Below, piece after piece: positions 41,525 through 52,138 of a stretch of DNA of 64,000 nucleotides. Numbering within the stretch: the stretch's first letter is position 1; the number at the start of each line of letters is the position of its first letter. The position numbers were made by a program, and so were the translations under genes. Source of the stretch: Taudactylus pleione (lineage: Eukaryota; Chordata; Amphibia; Anura; Myobatrachidae); NCBI GenBank assembly GCA_031769625.1, contig JAUIMM010000088.1, forward strand, positions 8,499,501-8,563,500. The letters are read 5' to 3'. Under the pieces are notes generated by a model, which worked only from the letters and a program-made list of their open reading frames with translations, was not told the DNA's origin and made no database searches.

Positions 41525-44070
41525 AATTAAATCTAATTACTTCCTGGTTCCCCAACTTCCCATCTTCAGACCATTCCTCCCTCATCTTAGTTGTCTTCAA
41601 TATCCCTATCGATGTCCCCACTGACCCCTTTGTTTCCAAACTCCTTACTCTCACATTTCTCTCTTCCATGTAAGTGGACACTCACTTGATCTGGTTTTCA
41701 CTCACCATTGCGATATTCCTGATTTTAACAATTCCCGTTTCCCTCTCTCTGACCTTCTTTCTTTTAACTTATCCCTCACTCCTTCTCCACTTCTGTCTCC
41801 CAAGGCTACCATCACCAAGCATTACCATAAGGCTATTGATACTGTGTCCTTATTCTCCCTGTTCGACACACTTCTCTTCCCCAGTTTCTCTCTCTTCTGC
41901 TCTAGACTCTGTTGTTCTGGCAGTCACCACTCACCTTCGCAGATCCACACCTCAACCTTTGCATTCCAAATGTACCAGATACCTGCACAAATGTTCATGA
42001 CATACCTAGCAACAGTGGGTGAGATCACGCTACAATGCAGACTTCCTCCATTTCAAATTTATGTTCTTAATCTTCTGTGCTGCCCTTTCCCTCTCTAAAC
42101 AGTCTTATTTCAAAACTCTTATCTCCTCTCAAACCTCCAACGCCCTGCCGTCTTTTCAGTACATTTAAATCCCTACTCTGCCCTCACCCCCTTCCTACAC
42201 CTCCTCTCTCTGCCCTTAATTTCACCACCCACTTATCCAAAATTAAATTAATCTGTCAGGACATCACATCCCACCAGCCACTCACCTTTCCCACCTGCCA
42301 CTCCTCTTCTTCCCCATCCATTTTACCAACTTTCTTCTACCAACTATCCGAAGATGAAGTCAGGGCCCTAATCCAGTCCTCACTTCCTTCCACTTTTCCC
42401 ATTATCCTCCTTCCACCTCGTCCACTCCCTCTCTCTCCTTGCCTGTTTCGATCTTGCTCATGTCTTCAACCTCTCCTTCCCATCAGACACTGTCTGCTCT
42501 GCATTCAAGCATGTCATTCTCTCCCCCATTCTAAAAAAATCCACCCGTGATACAGACACTCTCTTTAATGACCACCCAATCTCTCTCCTCCCAATTGTCC
42601 TACTCCCTGCTTGACCCATTTCAGTCTGGATTTCATCCTTTCCACTCCACAGATACTGCCCTCACTAAAATTAGTAATTACCTTCTTGCTGCAAATAAAA
42701 GCAAATACTGTACTCTGATCATTCTCCTTGATCTCTATGCTTTTGAATCTGTGGACCACCCTCTCCTCCTGCAAATCCTTCACTCCCTCTGTCAGTATGA
42801 TACTGCCCTCTCATGGCTACATCTCTGACCATTATTTCTATGTCTCCTCTCATGACTACATCTACCTCTCCTGCCCTAACCTTTCCTCCTCTCTGCTCAC
42901 TCATATCTCCAGCTGTCTTTCTGCTATTTCCTCCTAGATGTTCAAGCGCTTTCTTAAACTTAAAATGTCTACCTGAGCTGATAATCTTCCCACCCAACCA
43001 AAATAACCTCACCTCCCTCAATTTCTAAACTATTAACAGCACCACCATACAAGTGCGCTGTCTTGGAGTTATCCTTGACTTCTCCCTCTCCTTCAAACCA
43101 CACATTCAGTACCTTTTGCTGTGTTGCTGTTTCCATCTCAGAAATATCTCTAGGATCAGATCCTTACTCACCTTTGAGGCAACTAAGACCCTCATCCATT
43201 CACTGATCCTCTGTAGACTGGACTACTGTAACCTCCTGTTATCTGGCCTCTCTGCCTCCCACCTCTCTCGACCAATCTTTCCTCACTGCCTGGCTCATCT
43301 TCCTCCCCAAACATATCACCCACTCATTGGTTATCTATAGACTGGACTACTGTAACCTCCTCTTATCTTTCCTCCCTGCCTTCCTTCTCCTACAAACCCT
43401 ACACTGGCTCCCATTCTGCTTCAGAACCCAATTGAAGCTTCTCACACTCACTTATAAAGCTCTCACCAATCCTCTTCTATTTACATCTCGACTTTATGTC
43501 CCTTCACACTCCTGCCTGCCCGCTTTGCTCCACAAATGAATGCCACCTCTCCTTCCAACTGATTACTTCCTCCCACCTCCAAGACTTTGCTTGTGCTGCT
43601 CCCTACCACTCGATCTCTCTCCAGACTTTGCACTTCTCTTCAAATCTTTCAAATGGGCACTCAATACCCACTTCTTTACCAAAGCCTTCCAGCTCTCATC
43701 CCACTGTTTCTTGCTCACAGTCTCTTTCCTGTAGGTCACCCCTGTCTGTCACTCCCCTTTAGATTGTAAGCTCTCATGAGCAGGGCCCTCTTCCCTCATA
43801 TGCATTTTCTTCCCTCACCTATACCATTGTCTCCTCCCCCCTGCCTACAGTGGCACCAAACATTTGGGTTCTGCTGCCCTGCTGCTTATGTGGGTATTAT
43901 GACTGCTGATGCAGCAGTGTTTACAGACATTGTCCATGTTCTGCAATGTCCTGTACTGTAAGTCACTTTTTTCTTTTTTTTATTCATACTGTTTCTGTCT
44001 ATGCACTTTGTAAGGTTTTGCGGACCCCTTGTGGTGCCATATAAAAAAGGGATAATAATACTAGTAAAAT
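41525..44070 (+). pseudogene. L2-clade LINE pol remnant (5' truncated, many frameshifts)
   Basis: Recognisable in order: the C-terminal endonuclease motif SGHSLDLVFTHHCDIPDF (about 41670-41725); a linker; DPFQSGFHPFHSTDTALTKI and NYLLAANKSKYCTLIILLDL with VDHPLLLQIL (about 42617-42780), i.e. RT motifs 1-3; IYLSCPNLSSSLLTHISSCL (about 42860-42925), following the lost YADD; LGVILDFSLSFKPHIQ, FHLRNISRIRSLLT and LDYCNLLLSGL (43056-43250), the L2 C-terminal part. The active-site block between SWL and the YADD position is deleted. A second LDYCNLLLS at 43332 indicates a local duplication. The 3' UTR (43762-44065) has 'tagattgtaagctctcatga' and ends in 'gccatataaaaaagg' plus (ATA)n. Non-functional. 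Confidence 0.85.
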
Positions 44071-44453
44071 TAATTCTAATCCAATTATGTTTAAGCAAAC
44101 TGTAAGAAAGATAAAACATGCTCAGGTGACAATAGTTTTAATATGATCAGATGTACAGTAGATGTCTGAATAAGTTGCCAATACGATCAAGAATGTTGGG
44201 ACATTTTCATCTGATGTGGTTGGATTAAAGCTTCGTTGAATTGTATTGACATCGACATCAATTTGTAACTGGATAATTTTTTCAAAAGAAGTTGGGAACT
44301 GAAAATCTAACCTTATCTTCCAAATACTCTATCTAATAGTATATCCAGCCAATAGTAGGTTTTAAAAAAAAAAAAACATGAGCAGTATATTCTGTTCAAT
44401 AATTGGTTTTAAATTATGAATAATTGTTGCACTTTTAGCCAGCCTTACTACTG
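44071..44453. other. Unassigned non-coding DNA
   Basis: AT-rich; nothing recognised. Confidence 0.4.
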
Positions 44454-44457
44454 TTAA

Positions 44458-44782
44458 GGGGCCTATCCATTACACGACTTTGTGAACAATCCAACCAAAA
44501 CCTCCTTTTGGTCACATTGTTCACAACATCGTGTAATGGATAGCCGGCAAGGACCAGCGATGCGCGTGCACACTGGGTCCTTGCCGACCCCGACTATCTA
44601 CTGGACATGCCCGTCAACCTGACGACGCTCGTCAGGTTCGGCATGTTCAGAGATAGGCGGTCGGACTCCTGCACTGAATGACGTTCAGTAAACGCCGTTC
44701 AGTGCGGGAAACCGCACCTTCGCAACCTGAAGGTCTGAACGCTAGATGTTCAGTCTTTCAGGTCGCCTAGTGGATAGGCCCC
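44458..44782 (-). mobile_element. piggyBac-type MITE (copy 2, inverted)
   Basis: Ends ggggcctatccattacacg and ctagtggataggcccc; flanks TTAA (44454-44457) and TTAT (44783-44786, one change). The interior is the reverse complement of 26958-27284, including 'ccggcaaggaccagcgatgc' and the 'gaatgacgttcag' hairpin. The length of 325 bp differs from copy 1 by only two bases. Confidence 0.83.
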
Positions 44783-44786
44783 TTAT

Positions 44787-44955
44787 CTATGGGTAAACAT
44801 TTACTGATCTTTCAAGGCCCTTGAAATTGGTGAGTTTTCCAAACACAGATCAGAGTGTGTGTTCTCTGTATACCCGAGGATACTATGAGAGATTAAGCTG
44901 TAGGTAAGATTAGAATTCAGGGGAAGGGTAGGAGAATCACTCAAAAACTCGAAAA
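44787..44955. other. Unassigned short segment
   Basis: Nothing recognised. Confidence 0.3.
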
Positions 44956-45551
44956 CATACCTCCCAACATTGGTGAGCAAGCAGGACAGGGGCCGTAGCC
45001 ACATCATGGGGGCAGTGTGGAGACGCCATGGTTGGGGTGTGGCCATATAGGGAGGGGCATGTCTAATGCTGAAAAGCACTAGGCTGGCTCTTAAGCTGAC
45101 TGACAGAAAATGGCATGACTGACAGAAAAATATGTCGGTCGGATGTAACCACTACACAAAATATTGTGCAACTGCACAATATATCATTCAGTGGCCACAT
45201 CCAGGAGCATGGTGTAGTTCAAGATATCTTCTAATCGGCCTGCACTGCACAATAGTACTTACAAACTAGACGATGTGCCTGATATGTCGGCCCGATCTGC
45301 CATATCAGATGACGTATCGTCTAGTATGTACCCAGCTTAATCCACCTAGGGTCCTCCTGTTATCCTTTCACTCATGTGTGCACCAGTGGCAGGAGTGCAC
45401 GGCACATGTTCATTGCTCTGCAGAGCAGCAGTGAACACACCTACCACACTAACTGCCTGGCGATTGGGACAATGCAGTCCTTAAAGTAATGATGGGACAG
45501 AGCTCTCAAATCTGGACTGTCCTGCCAAAACCAGGATGGCTGGGAGGTATG
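44956..45551. mobile_element. Non-autonomous element with catacctccca ends
   Basis: Left catacctcccaac (44956) and right gctgggaggtatg (45539-45551) are inverted. 'caggacaggggccg' near 44984 and 'actgtcctgccaaaaccagg' near 45516 are inverted inner arms. The right end of the agctgggtac-type MITE at about 45326-45340 lies inside it, so another element is nested. No clear TSD. Confidence 0.55.
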
Positions 45552-45885
45552 AGTTAATTATGAGTCACTAAAAATATAACTTGACTTGTCTTACATGAAG
45601 AATGTTTTAATGACATTCACAGATATATCTAAAACAAAGTATATATGTAAAAGTGTCTATACTTTGATGGGACTTCACATATTTATTTCAGTTCAATATT
45701 TTTCAGCTAAGAGGCTGCAGTGTCTTTGTGTTGGATTACTGGACTCTAAATACAGACTGAATATATCTCCGGCTCAATGGGTCTGATGGGGGGGGGCACC
45801 ATTGGCTACGATACAGACCTGTCCTAGTTAGCCAGTGTAGTGCATACCGAAGTGAGAGCGGTTACACTACACATTTACACACACA
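45552..45885. other. Unassigned non-coding DNA
   Basis: No gene; a G-run at 45789-45797. Confidence 0.35.
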
Positions 45886-46190
45886 TCACCATAGGGCACT
45901 GCATAGGGGGGCCACTACTGGGGGTACTGCATAGGGGGGGACTGCTACTGGGGGCACTATATAAAGGGCACTGCATAGGGGGGGTACTACTAGGGGCACT
46001 ATATAAGGGGCACTGCATAGGGGGGACTACTACTGGGAGCACTATATAAGGGGCAGTGCATAGGGGGGACCACTACTGGGGGTACTGTATAAGGGGCACT
46101 ACTGGGGACCTGCATGAGAGGGACCACTACTGGGTACATTGCATACTGGGAGTACTGTATAAGGGGCACTGCATTAAGGTGCATATGGAA
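45886..46190 (+). repeat. G-rich minisatellite
   Basis: About seven units of 'gggcactgcatagggggg' followed by 'actactactgggggcactat' and 'ataaggg'. This is the reverse complement of the unit type at 21641-22345 ('ccccagtagtggtcc', 'gtgcagtgcccc'). Confidence 0.85.
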
Positions 46191-46347
46191 TGGAAAGGAA
46201 TGTTGAAAGTGACAAGAAAGGGGTATGTGTCATGTTGACACGCCCAATTTTTAAGTGACCACGCCCATTTTTTAGCGTGCGCACATAGGGGGGGGCTCCA
46301 TTTTTCAATTTGCACTGAGCTCCAAATACCCTAGTTACGACACTGGT
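46191..46347. other. Dispersed repeat end
   Basis: It contains two 'cacgcccattttt' copies and ends 'ccctagttacgacactgg', which looks like a right end of a hAT-type element (complement starts cagtgtcgtaactaggg). No left end was paired with confidence. Confidence 0.4.
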
Positions 46348-46400
46348 GTGTGGGGGTGTCACTGACTGGCAGAATGGGGAGTGTGTGTGTGTGTGTGCAA
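46348..46400 (+). repeat. First part of a split GT-rich minisatellite
   Basis: 'gtgtcactgactggcagaat' then 'ggggagtgtgtgtgtgtg' is one unit of the array that resumes at 47663. The gap is an inserted element. Confidence 0.7.
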
Positions 46401-47554
46401 TAGCGAACGCAGGGGGGGTTTCTGAGTACCTAGAAACCCCCCCTGACAGACCATTTTTTTTTTTTCAGAGATGGAGACAGCCTTGTCTCCATCTCTGCAC
46501 CAGCCGCGGGCCACCCTCCACGATCGGAGCTGCTCGGGCACTGCCTACAGTTCTCCCAGAGCAGGGAGTGTGGGAGAAGGAGGATCACCCAGCAGCCCGG
46601 CAGTAACACAGGCAGCCTGCATTCGTCACCTTTCACTTCTCCAGAGTCCCGTTCAGCCCGGCTAGCTGACCAAGTCGTGAATGATTAACTCCTTGGATGA
46701 AGCTGTGGGGGACACAGTGTGTGCTGCTGCTGTATGTGACAAGGGAAGGAATGAATAGGGAATATAGGCCCTCATTCAGAGCCGGACGCTCTGAGCAGAG
46801 CGGACGCTCTGAGCAGAGCGCACGCTCTGAATGAGGGCCGTCCCCCATAATTATGGAGCGTCCTCCTGGACGCTCGTATAGCTGTGGGTCACCACCCACA
46901 GCCTATACGAGCGTGCAGGTTGATGGCCGCGATGGTCTTGACCATCGCGACCATCGCCACTGCGAGCCGGAGCCTGCGGTTGAGTTTCTCAACCGCAAGG
47001 CCCGGAGTGATTTTGGCTCTATCAGAGCCAAAATCACTCCCACTGACATCACTAGTGATGTCAGTGGGCCGGCTTCTGACGGTAGGCGTTCCCTTGGGAA
47101 TGCCCCCGTCTGGGAGGCACGCCCCCGGCACGCCCACCAAAGGGGGTGTGCTGTCAATCAACATCGACAGCACGCCCCCTTTGATCAGACACAACTAGCG
47201 AAGGAAAGTCCTTCGCTCGTCGCGTCTGGCGCATGCGCACGACGGAGCTCCCTCCGTCATGCGCATGCGCAGTGAACACCATCGACCCACTTGCGAGCGG
47301 ACAGCCGCTTGCGAGTGGGTCTGAATCAGGGCCATAATTGCTTAATTGTTTGTGTTGTCCTGGTCGGAGTCTGAGATAGACACTATCTCTGTTTATGTGC
47401 AGCTGGGGTTAAAATGTGACCTGTGTACCAGCATGCAGTTTGGAGTCTCCACTGTGTGAAGTGACAACAGTGGAAGTTCCTATCCACATAACATTATCTC
47501 CTTCTCCCTGTCCAAAAGAACAATCTGCTTTTTGGTCATGATAGTCTGTGCATG

Positions 47555-47598
<44 letters not shown>

Positions 47599-47662
47599 TT
47601 TTGATTTTTTTTTTAATTCAACCGTTTGGAAACCCCCCTTCAAAATTCCTGCGTCTGCCCCT
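46401..47662. mobile_element. Insertion splitting the minisatellite
   Basis: Begins 'caatagcgaacgcagggggg' and ends 'cctgcgtctgcccctg'; 'acgcaggg' and 'cctgcgt' suggest inverted ends but they are imperfect. It includes a T-run at 46454-46465, the nested MITE at 46767-47333 and a (TA)n tract at 47556-47597. No coding region recognised. Confidence 0.45.
46767..47333. mobile_element. Hairpin-dense MITE, TSD ATA (inverted relative)
   Basis: Ends ggccctcattcagag and gtctgaatcagggcc; ATA directly outside both (46764-46766, 47334-47336). Blocks are those of 33511-34004 in reverse: 'agctgtgggtcaccacccacagc', 'gaccatcgcgaccatc', 'gtaggcgttcccttggga', 'gacagcacgccccctttg' and 'gcgcatgcgcacgacgg'. The 140- and 104-codon frames are by-products of hairpin symmetry. 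Confidence 0.85.
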
Positions 47663-48290
47663 GGTGTGGGGGGTCACTGGCAGGCAGAGGAGAACGTGTG
47701 TGTTACTAACAAGCAGAGGGGAGTGTGTGTGTGTGGGAGGGATCACTGACAGGCAGAGGGGAGTGTGTGTAAGGGGGGGTCACTGACAGGCAGAGGGGAG
47801 TGTGTGTGTGTGTGTGCGTGCGTGGGAAGGTGTCACCGACAGGCAGAAGGGAGTGTGTGTGTGTGTGCGGTCACTGACTGGCAGAGGGGAGTGTGTGTGT
47901 CGATTGTGTGTGTTTGTGGGAAGGTGTCACCTACAGGCAGAAGGGAGTGTGTCTATGTGGGGTCACTGACTGGCAGAGGGGAGTTTGTGTGTGTGTGTGC
48001 GTGTTTGTATGTGCGTGTGTCTGCGTGTGTGGAATGTGAGTGTGGGGGGGGTCACTGATAGACAAAGGGGAGTGTGTGCAAGGGGGGCACTGACAGGCAG
48101 AGGGAAGTGTGTGTGGGGGAGGTCACTGACAGGCAGAGGGGCGTGTGTGTGGGAGTGTCACTGACTGGCAGAGGGGAATGTGTATGTGTGGGGGGGGGCA
48201 CTGACAGGCAAAGGGGAATGTGTGTGAGGATCACAGAGAGAATATGTGTGTGCGGGGGGGGATCACTGACATACAAATAGGTATGTGGGG
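47663..48290 (+). repeat. GT-rich minisatellite (main part)
   Basis: About twelve units of 'gtcactgacaggcagagggg' plus 'agtgtgtgtgtgtg' with variable GT length, so unit size drifts from about 40 to 70 bp. Confidence 0.88.
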
Positions 48291-48830
48291 GGAGATCATT
48301 TACACACAGAGTGGAATGTGGGGGATCGCAGAGAGAGAAAGGGGAATGTGGAGGGGATCGTTGGGGGAGAGAGAGGGAATGTGGAGAAGATCGCTGAAAG
48401 AGAGGGGAATGTGGGGGGGATCGCTGAGAGAGTAGAGAATCTGGAGGGGATCGTTGAGAGAAAGGGAAATGTATGGGGGTGTCACTGAGATGGGGGAATG
48501 TGGGGGGATCGCTGAGAGAGAGGGGGATGTGGAGGCGATAGCTGAGAAAGAGAGAGAGGGGGATGTGGAGAGGATTGCTGAGAGAGAGGGGAATATGGAG
48601 AGGATCGCTGAGAGAGGGGAATGTGGATGGGATCGCTGAAAGAGAGATTGGAATGTGGGGGGGATTGCTCAGAAAGAGAGGAGAATCTGAAGGGGATCGT
48701 TGAGAGAGAGGAGAATGTATGGGGGTGTCACTGAAATGGAGCAATGTGGCGGATCGTTGAGAGAGAGAGGAATGTGTGGAGATCACAGCGAGAAATGTGT
48801 GTGGCTGCCTGGTACAATAAAGTTTTTTTT
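48291..48830 (+). repeat. GA-rich minisatellite, about 28-35 bp units
   Basis: About fifteen units following 'ggggatcgctgagagagagg' plus 'ggaatgtgga'. It grades from the preceding array. The 266-codon minus-strand frame (48052-48852) reads SQRSPxSPLFLSxPPHIPLS repeats and is a by-product. Confidence 0.88.
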
Positions 48831-49157
48831 TTTTTATTGAGACAAGGCCCATGTGATGTCATGACATTATGTTCGCCACATTACCAACAGAGGAGTAGCC
48901 AGAAGCAGGGTTGGATTATAGGGAGGACAACAGGGGCTATCATCCTGAGGCCCCCACACATAGGGGGCCCCCACAGTGTCCCCAAGATGAACTGTTTTCT
49001 TCTTTTTTTCTTTAATCTGAGCTGCCTGCTGCTGCCCGTGATTAATCTCCGCCCTGATATTTGGCTCTTCTCTCTTCTGCTGCTGCTGGCCAACATGCAG
49101 TTCCCTGCCTCTGAAGCAGTAAGTAATGTATATGTGTACTGTGTCCATGTCTGTGTA
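48831..49157. repeat. Dispersed repeat fragment
   Basis: 'gcagggttggattataggga' at 48905 and 'cccccacacatagggggccccc' at 48951 resemble the end of a hAT-type repeat whose opposite end may be at 57210-57265 ('ctttaatccgacactgg'). No gene. Confidence 0.35.
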
Positions 49158-49165
49158 TGTATATA

Positions 49166-49206
<41 letters not shown>

Positions 49207-49231
49207 TATATGTGTGTGTGTATATATAGTC

Positions 49232-49312
<81 letters not shown>
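49158..49312. repeat. (TA)n/(TG)n microsatellite
   Basis: Long TA tracts with short TG interruptions; the open frames are poly-Tyr/Ile. Confidence 0.95.
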
Positions 49313-49313
<1 letters not shown>

Positions 49314-49470
49314 TCGAAGTGGGAATTTTTAAGTGGGGGTATGGAGAATTTAAGGCTGTACCTATGTACGTGCCGAAGGTGCTTGCACATCGTAAAAGGG
49401 GATGTGGCCACTCAAAAGAGGTGAGATCTTAAGGCACGCCCCCATGTCATCAATGTAGTGTACCACACTG
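49313..49470. other. Unassigned short segment
   Basis: Nothing recognised. Confidence 0.3.
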
Positions 49471-49690
49471 AAGTACCCCTTATACACATTATGCCACACA
49501 ATATATAGTGCCCTTATAACACATTATGCCATGCAGTAGTAGTGCCTCTTATACATTATGCCACACAGTATTGCCCCTTACACATTATTCCACACATAGT
49601 AATGCCTCTTACACATTATGTCTCACAGTAACACCCTTTACAAATTATGCCATGTAGTATTAGTGCCACTTACACATCATGCCACAGCTC
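49471..49690 (+). repeat. Degenerate minisatellite 'cacattatgccacac'
   Basis: About six units of 'acacattatgccacacagta' and 'gtgccycttat', 35-40 bp each, diverged. Confidence 0.7.
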
Positions 49691-50345
49691 TCGCGCAGCC
49701 TTTTACTGCCCCCTGTGTTCCTCCAACATCCTATAACCTACCTCTGATGAGCAACCATCAGTAGCCTCTTACCTCCCAGTCAGCAGCAGCAGGTGTACAG
49801 CACCACTGCGGCCTTGAAACATCAGCTATGTAAGTATGTGTTGAGTATGGGATGCCGGCGCTCAGTATCCCGACAAGGTTAGGACACTGATACCTGCCGA
49901 TAAGTATCGTAACCCTTCCCCTAAAGCTAACCCTCCCTTCCTGCAGCCTAAACTTAACCTTCCCCCTCGCAGTCTAACCCTAATCTTCATCCCAGCCTAA
50001 CCCCTCTCGGCACACAGAGCATCCCCTTCCGTTACAGCACAGACCCCTCTCACATCACTGACCCCTCTCACCACAGAACCCCCCTCACAGCACAGACCCC
50101 CTCTTTCTCACATTTATTGACCCCCTCACCTCTCAGCACAGACCCCCCCTCACAGCACAGACCCCTCTCACATCACTGACCCCTCTCACCACAGACTCCC
50201 CCCCTCACAGACCCCCTCTCACATCACTTACCCCGCTCACCACAGACCCCCTCTCGCATCACTGACCCCTCCCCCTCACAGCACAGACCCCCCCTCACAG
50301 CACAAATACTTTTCCTGACATCACTTACCCCACCCCCTTATCAGA
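49691..50345 (+). repeat. CCTAA-like block and C-rich repeat
   Basis: 49900-50010 has 'gctaaccctcccttcctgca' and several 'cctaaacttaacc' phrases, part of the dispersed block also seen at 59210-59420. 50035-50310 repeats 'cccctctcacatcactgacc' and 'cctcacagcacagacccc', 20-45 bp units. Confidence 0.6.
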
Positions 50346-50500
50346 CTGCTGTTCCCTCAGCACTGGGTCAGAAGCACCTTACTCCACTCTCAGCTCCGCC
50401 CAGAGCCTGATCAAGGTGTGGTCACGGGGGCACAGCCATTTATTGACGGCCAGGTCCGGAATGAGGAGGAACATGTGTAGCAGAGCACTGCTACCAAAAG

Positions 50501-50741
50501 ATTGCAAGAACAAAACAACTGGTTTCCATGGAAAGAGTGCAGCACACAGCGCGCCATCATTTCTAATCTGGGGTTGTCCGTGAGCTAATTAGCTCATGGA
50601 CTGGCAGCCAATCAAGAGCCGCCGCTGCGGCCGCTCCTGATTGGCTGTCTGTCCGCGAGCTCCAATTAGCTCGCGGACAGTCCCAGATTAATAATGATGG
50701 CTGGTCTGTCTTTCCATGGAAACCAGTTTGTTCTTGCAATC
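50501..50741. repeat. 240-bp imperfect palindrome
   Basis: Left 'attgcaagaacaaaac' and 'ctggtttccatggaaag' (50504-50537) pair with 'ctttccatggaaaccag' and 'tttgttcttgcaat' (50710-50741). Inner arms 'ccgtgagctaattagctca' and 'gccaatcaagagccg' also pair with the right side; centre near cgctgcggccgc (50624). Non-coding, probably a fold-back element. Confidence 0.75.
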
Positions 50742-50799
50742 TTTTCTTTTTGCAAGAACAAACATCTTCACGGCGGGCAATGGGAGGCACGGCAGGAGG

Positions 50800-50888
50800 G
50801 CTCATATATATATATATATATATATATACATACACACATATATACATATATATACACACACATAAATATATATATATATATGTATATA

Positions 50889-50933
<45 letters not shown>

Positions 50934-50934
50934 C
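50800..50934. repeat. (TA)n/(CA)n microsatellite
   Basis: TA tracts with short CACA interruptions. No gene. Confidence 0.95.
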
Positions 50935-52138
50935 AAAGTAATATAAGTGGCGCACAAAGCTCATGCAATGATTACTCCAAAAAGTATTTATACAGGACAC
51001 TCCCTTATAAGGTGGCTGCCAATCTCCCACAAGATGATCTATTCATACAATCATTAAGGAATAATAAAAATAATGAAGGAACGGCGCCTTCAGTGTACCA
51101 GTTTCTTAGTTTAGATGCTTCACAACAACAATGTTCATAGAGAGTCCATATGATCTTTCAAGGAAGTCCTGACGGGATTTCCGTATACAGTGCTCCAGAA
51201 AATATTTGCTCAAACAAAGAAAAAAATTAAAAAACACATAGTGTAACCTGATAATATATAAGACTTATGCTAATTTCACAGAAATAACGTGATCATGCAA
51301 AAAAACACATAAAGTGTCAGAAAAAACATTAATCAACACCCAAAAATTTTTTAGCCTCGTACCGACTGCAGCTTTTCATAAGGTATTGTATATAAGGTCT
51401 CTTTGTCCTTAGGTGAACTTCCACTTCAATAAAGAGCCAGACATATAAAAAAACAAGAAAAGAGAGCCTCCAGATCGTGTGATACGTTCTAACACACACA
51501 ATATTTAATTAAACATACAAAGAAGACTCGTACAATTTAACAGTATAAAATGGGCTTATCTGTCCAAAGTGTTATAGAGATGGTATACAGTATTTCCAAT
51601 TCTCCAGCTCTCAATGCGTTTCGTCCCACTGTACTCTCTGGGGACTTCCTCAGGAGTAAATTTAAAAGATGAAGGTACTCTCACAAAAGTGCACATATTT
51701 ATGCCTGTGTCTATTAGGTTAATGACCTGCTCCAGGTGATCGGCGGCATCCTTAATCTCACATCCACGCATGCGCGAGAGTGCCCAACTCTCGCGTTAAC
51801 TAATGCGGGGACAGCGCTATTCCGAGGGAAAGATTTTACACTCCTGACATAAGTGTTCATGCGCTATATTTAGTCATGCAGCCTTAACTGCAGATGAGGA
51901 TCAGTGTCTTTTGCCTCTAGTGCCGCTATTGATTTTTGACAGCATGATTTAGACATCACATGACCCGTTGCCATATTTGTGTAGTCCATGGCGGCTGCCA
52001 TTTTGGAGTAGCTTAGGGTAATAATAGAGAATAGGAGATAGATCCGATCATCTGGCTCAGGTTTACAAGTTGAGAAAAGCTCAATAAATAAAGTGACAGG
52101 TGCATTAAGTACATTCATCAAAATCAACAAGACTATAT
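50935..52138 (-). mobile_element. Unidentified retroelement-like sequence with hammerhead-like motif
   Basis: No reading frame with a recognisable domain. On the minus strand the region includes 'actcctgaggaagtcccc' and 'cgaaacgcattgagagctgg', a layout I associate with the terminal regions of Penelope-like elements, which are known to carry hammerhead ribozymes. The 71- and 86-codon minus frames have no known motif. The class is a guess from the motif only. Confidence 0.35.
51612..51653 (-). other. Hammerhead-like sequence motif
   Basis: Minus strand reads CTGAGGA (51647-51653), one extra A, a 5-bp stem GTCCC/GGGAC with a 12-base loop, then GAAAC (51618-51622) and GCATTG. CTGANGA...GAAA is the hammerhead catalytic core; the extra A before stem II departs from the canonical form. 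A similar but more degenerate arrangement is at 9290-9326. Confidence 0.4.

Noticed and set aside
46853..47275. 140-codon open frame with an overlapping opposite-strand frame
   Set aside because: It lies wholly inside a hairpin-dense MITE with ATA duplications; strand symmetry produces open frames on both strands.
48052..48852. 266-codon minus-strand open frame, the second longest in the window
   Set aside because: It translates a GA/GT minisatellite into SQRSPxSP and HIPLSLS repeats. There is no domain and the period explains the lack of stops.
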